From assembly GCA_022605405.1 (NCBI GenBank), contig JABYQQ010000009.1, forward strand, positions 806,001-870,000: a DNA stretch of 64,000 nucleotides, given 5' to 3'. Positions 33,061 to 43,976 of this stretch are shown here, piece after piece. Within the stretch, counting starts at the first letter, position 1. The number at the start of each line of letters is the position of its first letter. The translations under genes were made by a program, and so were the position numbers. Under the pieces are notes generated by a model that had not been told where the DNA came from, did no database searches, and saw nothing but the letters and a program-made list of their open reading frames with translations. The stretch comes from Earliella scabrosa. Its lineage: Eukaryota > Basidiomycota > Agaricomycetes > Polyporales > Polyporaceae.

Positions 33061-36000
33061 TTACAAATTGCTCCCGGGCGCGGAAGAGGAAGAGGAGGCG
33101 CTCAGAGAGCGCGATCGCAGAGCCAACAGCGACGGTAGCTTCGCAGCTCGCTCACTGCCCAGCCTTGCGATCTTCCGCGCACATCGTTCAGTAGTCGGGC
33201 TGTTCGACATGTTCGAGTCGTCGCTCGGAGGGTCCGTGGTGAACTCGATGTGGTGCACGCGGCGCAGGGCCGGCGACACGAGGCGGTGGGGCGTCACTTG
33301 GCCAATGAGCGGATCATCGTCAGAAGGCGGGAGATCGTGAACATCGTGGGGCGAAGCGACCATGATAGAGTCGTCTGAAGGCGTTTCGAGGGCATCGGTG
33401 AGTCGCTCGAGCGTAGCAACCAAGCAAGAAGATACTCACCACTGCCAAAGAGTGGAGCATCACGGAGAGTCCGGAGCGGAGACGACATCTGCGCAGCTTC
33501 CTCTCGCAACTCCTTCGCACGACCCATCTTGCGCCTCTTCGGGGTGTCCAACCGCTGGAAGTCGGCCTGCCTACCAAGGAGCTTCGTAGCCGACCGGGTA
33601 CGCCTGAGCGTTGGCTGAGATGCCTCTGAGGACACCTCATCGTTATCAATCTCCTTCGACCGTGACGAGCCGGCCTCAAGACTGACCCGACGCCGGGAGC
33701 GGAAGACGGCATTGACGGAGGGAACCTCGACAGCATCGATGAAAACGCCCTTCCGTTTGCGCGAAGCCGGCGTTGGAGTAACTTCGCTCTCTGATTCGGC
33801 CCCTGACGATACTGAGGAGGCATCATTATCAACCGGCTTCAAGTTGTCTAGGGACTTCTCAGGCTTCTCCAGGTCTTCCGTCACGACCATGTGCACTTGG
33901 ACGTTGGTGAAGGCCGAAGGCGCAAGAGGAGACGCTTCAAGACGACCTCGCTTGAAGACCTGGTCGTCCAATGCGGCCAGATCTTCAGCATCTTCGTCGC
34001 GCGGACGCTTGCCGAGGATAGACTCCAGCAGCAAAGGCGACCGCGCGGCGAGCCGCTCCGTGACAGTGGGGAAGGGTGGGAGAGGAGAGAGGTTCTCTTT
34101 GTTCCTGCGCGAATGCGCCTTTGCTGGCGACCGCCTCGGCGTTGTCGGTGGTTGTGCGGGAGACGAGGGAGGGACCGACGCTCGGTGACGCTGGCTACGA
34201 GGGCTGGTCTTCGGTGTTGAAGGAGCAATGCGCAAAAGAGCATCTGGCGACGCAACAGGAGAGACAATCGCTGGCCTGAGTGTCGATCTCGACAATCCGG
34301 CCAACGTACCGGGCGAAGGCACAACGACGGAACCCTCGTCTTCACTCTCGTAGTCGTCGGCAGCCGCATCATCCGCGTTGGAGACGCTCTCGCCGAGAGC
34401 TGGCGTAAATCGGTCCGAGGTTGGGCTTTCGTAGTCGTCTGGCAGAGCGGTCATGTCCTCTACCTTCGCCTCGTCCTCCTGCTCCTCGAGATGCGCTTGT
34501 GCCACGGCGTCCAAGCACTGGATGATTGACTCGGGATACTCGAATGGTGGCTGAGCAAGCTTGCCGTACGTAGCCTGCCAGAACTCCTCAAATGCCTCCA
34601 CAGCGCCGACGTGCTTGTCCCTCCGTCCGGAGAAAGGAGACACGAGGAGGGGACCAAGTGACTCAAGGATCTCGTAGCTGGTCGGGAGGGACTGCATGTT
34701 GACCAGCACAGTCTGGTACAGGGGCAAGATCTACAGAGGCGTCGATGTCAACAGCAGGAAGCGATGGGCAAAGAATAAGGGTACGCACGTCTGCAGAGTA
34801 CTCCTCCTCCGAGCAAACCTCGAAATCATCCGCCAGCCAGGTGCGCAAGCCATCCACGAGCAGCTCCAGCATCGACATGTACAACTCCAGCGGGCAAGCG
34901 TCGATGACCCTCGTGAGCGTACGGATCAGCCACATGCACATCATCTTGTGCCTGGGGGCAGGCGGGTACGCTGCGTTGAGGGTGTCGTTCGCGAACTCGA
35001 TGACCTCGGTAGGCACTTGACGGGCCTCCGTGATCTCGACGTTCGAGAGCAGCAAGTCCGCAACGCGCACTGCAGACGTGGAGGATGGGCTGTGGTTCGT
35101 TGCGATGACGCCTGCGATCTGGTCAATAAGGGTGGTCGCGTCAATTCCATGGTCGAGGGCAAGGTCGATCGCGCGGCGCAGGAAGCCATCCCAGACGTCA
35201 AGTTCCTCGTTGCCCATATCCCAACCACTAGGCTCCATGAACGGCGCAGAGAGTAGCACGACAGCATTCTCCCAATTGCAGGAGCCATCCGCCTCGCCGC
35301 TGGACCATCGTTCGAAGAAGGCCTGCCATACGGCCGCACGGACGTCCTCGTCCCAATCAGAATCCCGTACGGCTTTGCGAAGCGAGTTCTCCCAAAACGC
35401 TTGAAGAACGGACGTATCGCAAGCGAAGGCTGCTTCGGCGCACAGGCATGACCACTGCTCCCGGACCTCGTCCGAGCACTGGACATCGCCGACGAGGTCC
35501 TCTTCATGCTCGTTCAGGTACCGGAGGACCGCTTCTGCAAGATCGGCGAATATCTCCGGGGGGAAGACGGCGCGTGTAATGGTGAAGAGGTCGCGAACGA
35601 GGAACAGCTTCACCGCGTAGTTCCAGCGCGACTCGGGTAGTGGCTCTTCGGTTCCCTTCATCCCCTTCCCTCTGGAACTGGTCGGCTTGACGGGAGATGT
35701 TGGGATCTGATCGCCGACCTCCTCTCTGCGCATGGTGAAGTCGAGTTTGCTGTCGTCCAGGATGTTGATCAGGACATCGCGTGCGTTGCTGGCCAGCTCC
35801 GCCAAACCGTCGTGGTCTTCGTTGTCTGGTGCCACGTGAGTCGCGATCCAACCTCCGCGAGCGGGTCGAACTCACCGAGGTGTTGCGCTGCATGGCACTT
35901 CAAAAGGTTGAACCAGATCTCCCTGACTTCGCTCTGTAGAACCATTGGCACCTGGACATGGAAGTACGAACGAATAACGCACCGGAACCTCCTCGCTGCC

Positions 36001-38143
36001 CCAGGACAGCCGCAACACAGACAGGCCATCCTTCCAAACCTCGAGGAACTCCTCCCACATGCGCGGTGTGGCAATCTCCTCCATCGACAGGGTCCGGATA
36101 TCCGAGATCTGAGGACATTGCTCCAGCAACGGCTTCACCACCGACGAAAGGGACTTCCACTCCGCGGTGAGCAAACCAGGGTTCGCCGAGAAGAAGTCCG
36201 GCGCAATGAGTTTGCGGTGATCCCATTCATGCTGCTCCTCCGTGTCGCCATTGGAAGCAGAGCCCAGCAAATGACGCGCGAGGTCCATCGCGTCCTTGCA
36301 TGTCTGACCCCCCTTGCGGCTCATGTTGCGAAGGACCCGTAGTGCTGCGTACACCTGACTGTCCTCGAACACATCTTGGCCGAGGAGTGCGCCGACAGTC
36401 GAGACACCGGCGCCCATGTCGACCACGGAGGGAAGGAGCTTGAAGCTCGACCTAAGCGTCTCGTCATGCTGTCTGCGTTCTGAAACAACGTCATCCTCTG
36501 TCGCAGATTCTTCCTCACCGTCTGTTTCGGTGTCAACAATGAGCTTGATGTGCGGAGGGCGGAAGAATGCCCAGATCATCGAGCGCCACGCAAGGCAGCC
36601 AAGCGCGCGCACGGAGCTTTTCGAATGCCGCATGCCGAGGGAGAAGAGCGCGACGATGGTGCGCGTAAGATCCGAGTGGAGGTACACGGTCGGACCGAGG
36701 AGTACGACGAGGTGAGCAATCACACTGAACGCCCATACAGGACCTTGCGCTGCGTGCTTCGGATCCGTCGCCTGGAGTGTCGTCCGAAGCGTGCGCACAA
36801 GAGCGGAATCCTTCGATGGGCTCCCATCTAACCGCTTCTTGGATGGCGTTGTGGGGCCTTCTTCCGGAATCTTAGTCAATCGGGCCGCCACCGTCGTCGA
36901 CATCCTCGTGTGGGCCTCGCTGGGCGGGAGAGAAGAGGCGGCAAGCGCCAGCCCACCAAGCGCATGGCATGCCTGGTTACGTATGACAAGGGTCGGCGCG
37001 AGAAGATTCGAGAGTATAGGGCCGACCAAAGGTGCAAATGCTGGCACAAAAACCATCGGCTGATACAGCGCCAGGTCATGAATAGCCTAAACCCGGCTCA
37101 GCGCATATACCCACCGAGGCGGTCGAGGTACGAACCTTCAAACCGTCAGTCTGAGAGCCTTTCTTGCCCTCTTTTCCAAGCTCGCCTTCGATGCCGCGAC
37201 GTATGGCATAGGCGATGGGTTCCTTGGCCGGTTCGAGAACTTCGACAGGCAAGCGCTGAGTCTGGATTAGCCAAATGGCCAACGCACATGTCTTGCGTGC
37301 GTTCGGGGTCGGAAGCTGCTTCGCCAAAGGAATAGCAATAACTTGGGTAAACATGCACCCGAGTTCCTCGTCTGAAGGCACAAAACGCGTCAGGAGCGCG
37401 TAAACGGTCGATGCTACCCACGTACCGTCAAACAGAGCGCACAGCGACGGCAGAGTGAAGATTACGCTGAGCAACCTCATCGCTGCGTGGCAGACACCGC
37501 ACAAGTCGCGTGCACGTTTCACTTGTTCCTCAGACATGCCACGCTTCTTCTTCCTGGGGCTCTCCCGAGGAGAGGGGAGTGACGAGGTCGAAGGAGGTTC
37601 CCGTGGTGGTTCCCGTGGTGACGTGGGCGTGTCGGCCACAGACGCGGACTCTTCGAGGGGATCGACGAAGACTTGACAAATGTCACGCACCACTGCTTTG
37701 ACGAATGCATCACGGTGTTTCCTGAGTGGTTGGAAGAGCGGCCAGGACGCGTCGGCGTCGGTGTTACCAGTGATACAGTTCCGGAGACGCGCGGCCAGAC
37801 TTGTGTAGGCTTGGATTAGGTCCTGCAGGGACGCGTCCAGAGCAATGATCTGGGCAACAGGGGTGTCGAGGTAGTGCAGATCGGTCAGTGGGTCCTCTGG
37901 TTCTGGGGTGGATTCCTTCGCGTTCTCGTCGAATGTGGGGAGGGTAGGATGTGCGGTCCTCTTCAAGATCGACCGGGATGGCCCAGCCTTCAACGCACTA
38001 GCTTTCGTCGAGAGTGTGCGAGGTGGACTGGCAGTAATAGGATGGAACTCGTGCGCGTCTGACCATGAGACGCGTGCAAAGCGAGGAGCGCGATTCTCCT
38101 TCTCGTCGCGGTGCGACGTGCTGGGGGGAGTGGGGAGGCTCAT
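33061..38143 (-). CDS. rif1: Rif1-like telomere/replication-timing protein
   Basis: Six exons (37136-38143, 35983-37059, 35876-35951, 34789-35825, 33440-34730, 33061-33374) join in phase to 1600 residues. Rif1 controls replication timing and telomere and break repair in the nucleus by recruiting PP1 phosphatase. The N-terminal tail has FARVSW (RVxF-type) and SILK, the two PP1-docking motifs known from Rif1. The long helical, HEAT-like region that follows (IIALDASLQDLIQAYTSLA, LSNLLAPTLVIRNQACHALG, HLVVLLGPTVYL) fits the Rif1 N-terminal fold. The C-terminal third is Ser/Pro/Glu-rich, disordered and basic. ATG at 38143 was chosen because the longer open frame upstream has no ATG. MCB boxes lie upstream. 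The Rif1 assignment rests on fold pattern and docking motifs, not on a search. Confidence 0.82.
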
Positions 38144-39442
38144 CGTGGAATGCCGTCGACTTTTGTGTGGCGGGAACGTCGAGGGACGCGTGCCGGACGT
38201 TGTCGGCGGTGACGACGACGACGACAAGAGCGAACGACGATGGTGAAGATGGCAAGTGTGAAGCAGGTGTGAAGGGACGCGGTTACAGGCGCTTCACCGC
38301 GCCTAATGAGATATTTGGCGTTGTTGACGCGTTTTGTTGACGCGTAAATGGCACGTGGGGCGCGTTTCGACGCGTCATGAAGCGCCCACCTTCGTTTGCG
38401 CTGAGCTTGAGCAGGCTGCAGACTCTAACCAATGCCGGTTCCAATGGTCACGCCTTTGAGTGAGAGATGAGCCGCAGGTCGGTGAGCATATCTGTTGATT
38501 TTCTTTTCTTTCGAAGCTCTTGTACCGCAAGCACTACCGCTCTGCAGGAAGGCTGCTGGCACATCTGCACGTAGTACATGCTAATTTGGTCAATCAGCAC
38601 AGGTTCAACAGTCACCCTCGTTGCTGACAGCGAGACTGGGCACGGAACTCGGCGTGAGCACGAGCTCGCGGCTTTTCCGCTGACATGCGTGCCGTATGTA
38701 CTAACCTTGGCAAACGGTCAGTATTGATCGGCCTGGGTAAAATCTAACCATGTTTTCCCTCAGATACCTGGCAAGTCCAGCTATCGTGCGACTTGCTCCG
38801 ATCGGTTCTACGCTCCGAGGTGCGCAGCCTTGGTCAAGAAAGTATCATAAGCAACTCACATCCGGGCTATTCCAGGTCATGACACCAACTTGAAAGCGCA
38901 CCCTCCTCCTTGTCACAGACGCGTCCACCAGGGACATCAGAGCGTGTCTTCTCGACGACCGGCTGACCGATGAATCAGCTGCTGAGCTCACCATATACCG
39001 CCTTGCTGTTTGGAGTGATCATCCGGAAACGCCTCCACGGCGATCACTGACCACCCACGACTCGCAGACTAAGCATAGAACCATATCCCTATGCTACGCC
39101 GACTGCTGGCGTATCGGGTTTCGGTTTGTGGCATGTCGTAACATGGGAATCAAACCCCTGCGGATCACGTATCTCCGTGTCTGGCCGCATCGGTGTGTAT
39201 AGGACATACAAGCCGATGCTTCCTGTCCGTAAGTCATAGCCAACCGTCCCCGTGGTACAATACAGTAACAGCAGCCCTTCACAGCTACATCACATCGTAA
39301 AGCGTCGTTCTGACCTGCTGAGCCGCCCGCTGTCGCTGGAATATAAAAGACAGCACAAGTACCTCGATTCTGCAGTGTGCCCAGTCATCAACCATCTGCT
39401 CACTACACTCCTGCTCATCTCTCACGTCTTCTACGACCTACA
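38144..39442. promoter_or_regulatory. Rif1-side promoter with MCB boxes, and KRE9-like 2 promoter
   Basis: ACGCGT (MluI cell-cycle box) occurs at 38186-38191, 38327-38332, 38340-38345 and 38370-38375, all within about 230 bp of the Rif1 start. TATAAAA at 39342-39348 serves the rightward KRE9-like gene. The middle of the stretch holds no supported gene. Confidence 0.7.
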
Positions 39443-39953
39443 ATGATCGCCACGAAAGTTTTCTTCGCCCTCGCCGCCATCGCGACGACTGTCTCCGCCG
39501 CTGCCCTCGACGTTATCAGTCCTCCCATCACCTCACCCGCTGCTGGGACCGTTTGGACAATCGGCTCCGCGCAGACCGTGACCTGGGACACGGCCGCCAT
39601 CCCGCCCTCCAGCGCAGGCCAGACGGCCGAGGTTGTGCTTGGGTTCCTCCTGGACGGCAGCATTGACGAGCATCTTGACCTCGGTATGTTTCAGGATATA
39701 ATCCTACACCAGCGCCGACCCCAATATGATATTCGCTGACCTATGCTATTTACGACGTAGACCACCCGCTCGCGTCGAACTTCCCAATCAACGCGGGGGC
39801 TGTAAACGTCACAGTTCCGGCGGTCGCGCCCGGAGACAACTACATCGTTGCCCGTGCGTATAATCACCTACTCGCACAGTCTTGGTTCTGACAGTTGTTA
39901 CAGTGATCGGCAGTAGCGGCAACATCTCGCCCATGTTCACGATCACGAACTGA
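39443..39953 (+). CDS. KRE9/KNH1-like small secreted protein, copy 2
   Basis: Three exons (39443-39683, 39761-39853, 39904-39953) give 127 residues. The signal peptide is MIATKVFFALAAIATTVSAA. The domain runs from VISPPITSPAAGTVWTIGS through VTWDTAAIPPSSAG and LGFLLDGSIDEHLDL to GAVNVTVPAVAPGDNYIVA and GSSGNISPMFTITN. Introns fall at the same places as in copy 1, after LDI/LDL and after YVIV/YIVA, so the two are paralogues. They flank the Rif1-like gene in opposite orientation. It has one fold and no anchor, so it is likely secreted and wall-associated. The function is not established. Confidence 0.82.
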
Positions 39954-41200
39954 ACAAGCGACGGGTTCTCCGGTCCCCTGGGGCCTGCGGGTCTTCCTGC
40001 TTGTGACTATTGGACTTATCACCGTCTAGATCAAAGTCCTTTGCTTCAATGAACCCGGACTTGTGGCCGTTATGTTTCGTAAAGACAGGACAATTTATCG
40101 GAATAGCGTTTGACATTTACTTACTGGCAAGGTGGTGGATACTTTCCGCATGCCGAGAGCGGGATTCGAACACCCAGCCAGGTGCGAGTGGAAGCTATAG
40201 CGCTTCGGACCCTCGGACCAATCAGACAACTTGAGGTCGGGAAGTCCGAGGCAGGCGGACATCAGCCTTGTCTACTTACCACTTGCTCAACGTCACGATG
40301 GAGCTTCACGAACTGAATGTCCAGCAACGCCCGTCGAACAGAATGTGTACGTTATGCCGGCATGTGCGCCAGGATGACCTCTTCTCGACTATGGACCAGG
40401 TCAGCTGTTGATACACCACTCTTCGCCACCAACGCCCAACGCGCTGCCAGTGCCACTGCAAAAGCACCCGTCGTGACTACGTCTCGACTCATGCTCCAAG
40501 TCCTAACATTTTTGCTGCTGTTTTTCGACTTATGATAGGCGATGCATTGGACGATGACGCTGAAGATACAGACTGTACAGAGCATTTGCGCATGGGGCAA
40601 GAGGGACAACACTGAACAAAACGAGCTCAGCATCGAAGTTCTTCCTAGTCTTGGTTCTGTCATTCATGCGCTCATGCAGCGCTAGGAAGCAGGATAAAAT
40701 ATCAGGCTGTACGATCAACCCGCCCCCTTACCACGAATAGCTCTGCGCCTTGCATGGCGCTCGATCTGGCGACCCGTCCGACGACGACTTCCCTTAGTCT
40801 TCTCCATCGCACGAAGTCACAAGAACTCGATCCGTTACAGCAGCCGTCTCAGAGCCTACTCCAATCAGGCCACGGACAAGTCAAAACCCATCCAGCCGCC
40901 TGCGCGCTGTTCTCATGACCCCCGTTGTGACACTTGAAAGAGGCACCCGAGCTTCCTCTCGCAGCGCATCGGCGGCGTCTTGCTGTACCAGCCCATCTAC
41001 GGCCGCTCCTTCTCACATAGACCTCCGACCCCGAATGCACTAGCGCTACCCCACATTCACTGTGAGGCTGCGATTGGCCGCCAAGTGTCTCGTTTGCGCC
41101 GTAAGCTGAGCATTTCGTCGTTACAAAAGGGCGAGCTCCTGCACTAGCACCCCAGCGTCCCTTCTTCCAGCACCTCAGCATCCTCCGTCCTCCATTCGCC
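39954..41200. other. intergenic with a tRNA-like relic
   Basis: A tRNA-like B-box on the - strand (GTTCGAATCCC, + strand 40161-40171) and an A-box-like word about 55 nt upstream of it (+ strand 40219-40229) suggest a decayed tRNA or tRNA-derived repeat. The cloverleaf has several mismatches. No protein-coding gene was seen. Confidence 0.45.
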
Positions 41201-43630
41201 ATGCTTGACAGCGTGTCGATGCACAACCTCACCCAGACAGTCGGATCCCTCACCCTGATCCGTGGGTCCCTGCTGCTCGGAGTGCTCGCATCTGTGGTCT
41301 ATCTTCTCGCACGGAGATTCCTCAGGATTAAGTATAGCGACCGACTCCCTCCTGGTCCTCGTGGACATTGGCTCTTCGGGAACACACCACCCCTGTCCCA
41401 GTGCGTTCCATCCTATCCTCTCCACATAGAGTCGGTACTGACGCAGAGGCCAGTGCCTATCGATATTACACCGACCTCGCCCACTCCTACGGGCCCGTCT
41501 ACACTCTGCGTTATGGCTCCGGCAACGTCGTCGTCATCGCGGGATATCAGGTTGGCATCTACAAAAAATAGCTGTTCATCGTCTTCTGACTCGCTCGTCG
41601 ACAGGCCGCGTTCGACATCATGGTGAAACAGTCCCACAAGCTCGCGGACCGTCCGCGGTACGTCGCCGCGGGGGAGATCATCTCCGCCGGGATGCGTGTC
41701 CTCATCGTGGGTGCGGGCGAGCGCCTGCGAAGGCTGCGAAGGTGCGCCCTTCCCCTTCCCCGCACTCTCACGACACTCGCAACTGTATTGACGCGTCTAT
41801 CTCTGCCTCTGCCCTTTCCGTTTTCCGTATTCCCGTCTTCCTGGGCCCGTTCCTGTCCCTGCTCGGATCCTGTTGGCAAAACCGACGTCAATATCATACG
41901 TCACCCTCGGTGCGGGACTTCAATTCCTCGAAATTCGGAACGATGCTCCCATACACACCCCGGGACGCACGGAAGCTCGCTGCACGCTGCTCTCCAGCCG
42001 CAGAGCGCAGTCAAGTATGAGCCGATCCAGATGCACAACGCGCGGAACTACATCCTCGACATTCTTGACGATCCTCAGAGACATATCGAGCATGCGCGGC
42101 GGTGCGTATCCTTTGCTAATCGCGAACGACGTATGGCTGTTTCGACCCTGTACATAGATACGCTGCGAGCGTAATCATGTCCGTCACATACGGGAAGACA
42201 ACCCCAACGTCATATAGCGACCCCGATGTGCTGCAAATCAACAAGTCCGCGGCGCGACTGGGCGACGCTCTGCGTCCAGGCGCATACCTTGTGGACTCGT
42301 ATCCTTTCCTCAAGTACATCCCTGGCTTGAACTCACAACTGAAGCGTTACCATCAAGAAGAAATTGCTTTGTACCGGAGCCAAGTGAACGCAGTCAAGGA
42401 GCGAGTGGTGCGTAGCCCGGGCCTCTCGAGCTTTTCACCACTTGAGAGAAGACTAATATCCGTATCGCTTTATACGTCAAGGCGAAGAACGAAGCAAATC
42501 AATGCTTCGTGACGTACCTGCTCGAGCATCAGGAGCAGTCCGGACTCTCAGATGATGAGCTTGCGTATCTCGCGGGGTCAATGTTCGGCGCAGGATCAGA
42601 TACTGTACGCACGCTCATATCAGCAGCAAGCTGAGCGCACCGCTGACGTCTTGATCAGACTGCAGGCGTACTGGCGTTCTTCGTCATGGCCTCTGCGCGA
42701 TATCCGGAGGCGCAGAAAAGAGTGCAGGCTCAGCTGGATGCTGTCGTCGGCCGCGATCGTCGTAGGTGTAGTTTGCTCATTTGATGTGATTTTTCCCTGA
42801 GACGATTCAATCTCAGTCCCCACCTTCGCCGATCAGGACAAGCTTCCGGAGGTGTGGGCCTATATCGAGGAACTGTACAGATGGCGACCGGTCGTTCCGT
42901 CAGGTCAGCGCCATCCGAGCAGCAATGGCAGAGAGTCATGTTTACTGAGCACTCCTCTGTTCTCTAGGCATCTCGCACAGCTCCACAGCCGACATCATTT
43001 GGGTGTGCATACAGTGATCTCCTGCTTTGCAAACCTGCTACTGACTGAAGGATACAGAAGGACTATGTCATTCCTGCGGGTACAGAGATAGTTGGATGTC
43101 ATTGGTACGCATCGGGCTTCTCGGACTCCGTTTCACAACTGCTGATGGATATTCGTTACACTGTAGGGCAATTGGACGTGATACCGAGGTGTTCCCCGAC
43201 CCTGAAGCGTTCAAACCAGCTCGCTGGCTGAGCGAGAAAGGGCAGCTTAGGGAAGACCTCAAGTTCTTCAACTGGGGCTTCGGACGACGGTGGGTGCTCA
43301 TGCTACCTTCAACTGTCCTGGTTGATCTGATCTTGAAATTTTGCCATCAGAATATGCCCAGGGCAGCATCTAGCTGATAGGTCAGTCGTGGATAAATGTT
43401 TAACGTGCCTACTGCAACGACATCGGGGTTTACATCCATTGTCTAGGTCGGTATTCATCAACACGGCGCTCGCTCTGTGGGCGTTCGAGATTTCTGAGGA
43501 CCCCCTGCACCCCATCTACGAGCTGGCCATCAAGGACGGGGCTCTTGCACATCCAGAATACTTTGTAGCTCGTTTCAAGCCCAGGATTGAGAACCTCAGG
43601 GAGAAAATCGCAGCATATAGCGAGGAATGA
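41201..43630 (+). CDS. cytochrome P450 monooxygenase
   Basis: This is an ER-bound haem monooxygenase. The N-terminus carries a membrane anchor (LLLGVLASVVYLLARRFL) followed by the proline-rich hinge RLPPGPRGHWLFGNTPP. Exons then give YGPVYTLRYGSGNVVVIAGY, the I-helix motif LAGSMFGAGSDTTAG, the EELYRWRP K-helix (ExxR), the KPARWL segment and the haem loop FNWGFGRRICPGQHLAD. The haem-ligand Cys is encoded by a 30-nt exon (43351-43380). The closest general type is the basidiomycete clan of O-methylsterigmatocystin-oxidoreductase-like P450s. The intron after RLRRLR (about 41742-41973) is about four times longer than usual. The substrate is unknown. All catalytic motifs are intact, so it is probably functional. 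Confidence 0.85.
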
Positions 43631-43976
43631 GCGACGTCGGCTGTACTCATACCGACATTCGGGGTGTGTCCCAGCACGCTACCTTGTGAATGTTGTACAA
43701 TATGTACTCTACCTATTGTGTTGCTATCGCTGTATTCGGAGAGGACGTGCTCCTCCCTCGTCGGTCATGGAGTGCGGCGGACTGTGCACCAGGTCCCTGT
43801 GCACACATCTCACATTCAAGACGAAGGGTTGGAGTAATGTCATAAAACGATCGTAAGAATGCCCCCGCTAGAGTTCCAACGAGGGTGAAGCACAATAGGA
43901 CAACGCCATACTATCATACATTAGAAGACCGTAAGTCATAACAGAGACATCGGAGGCGGACGCAGACATCACACGC
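43631..43976. other. intergenic between convergent genes
   Basis: This is the 3' flank of the P450 and MFS genes. No gene was seen. Confidence 0.6.

Noticed and set aside
39120..39200. Possible tRNA on the - strand (GGGGTTTGATTCCC)
   Set aside because: The T-arm-like word is isolated and the other arms cannot be formed.
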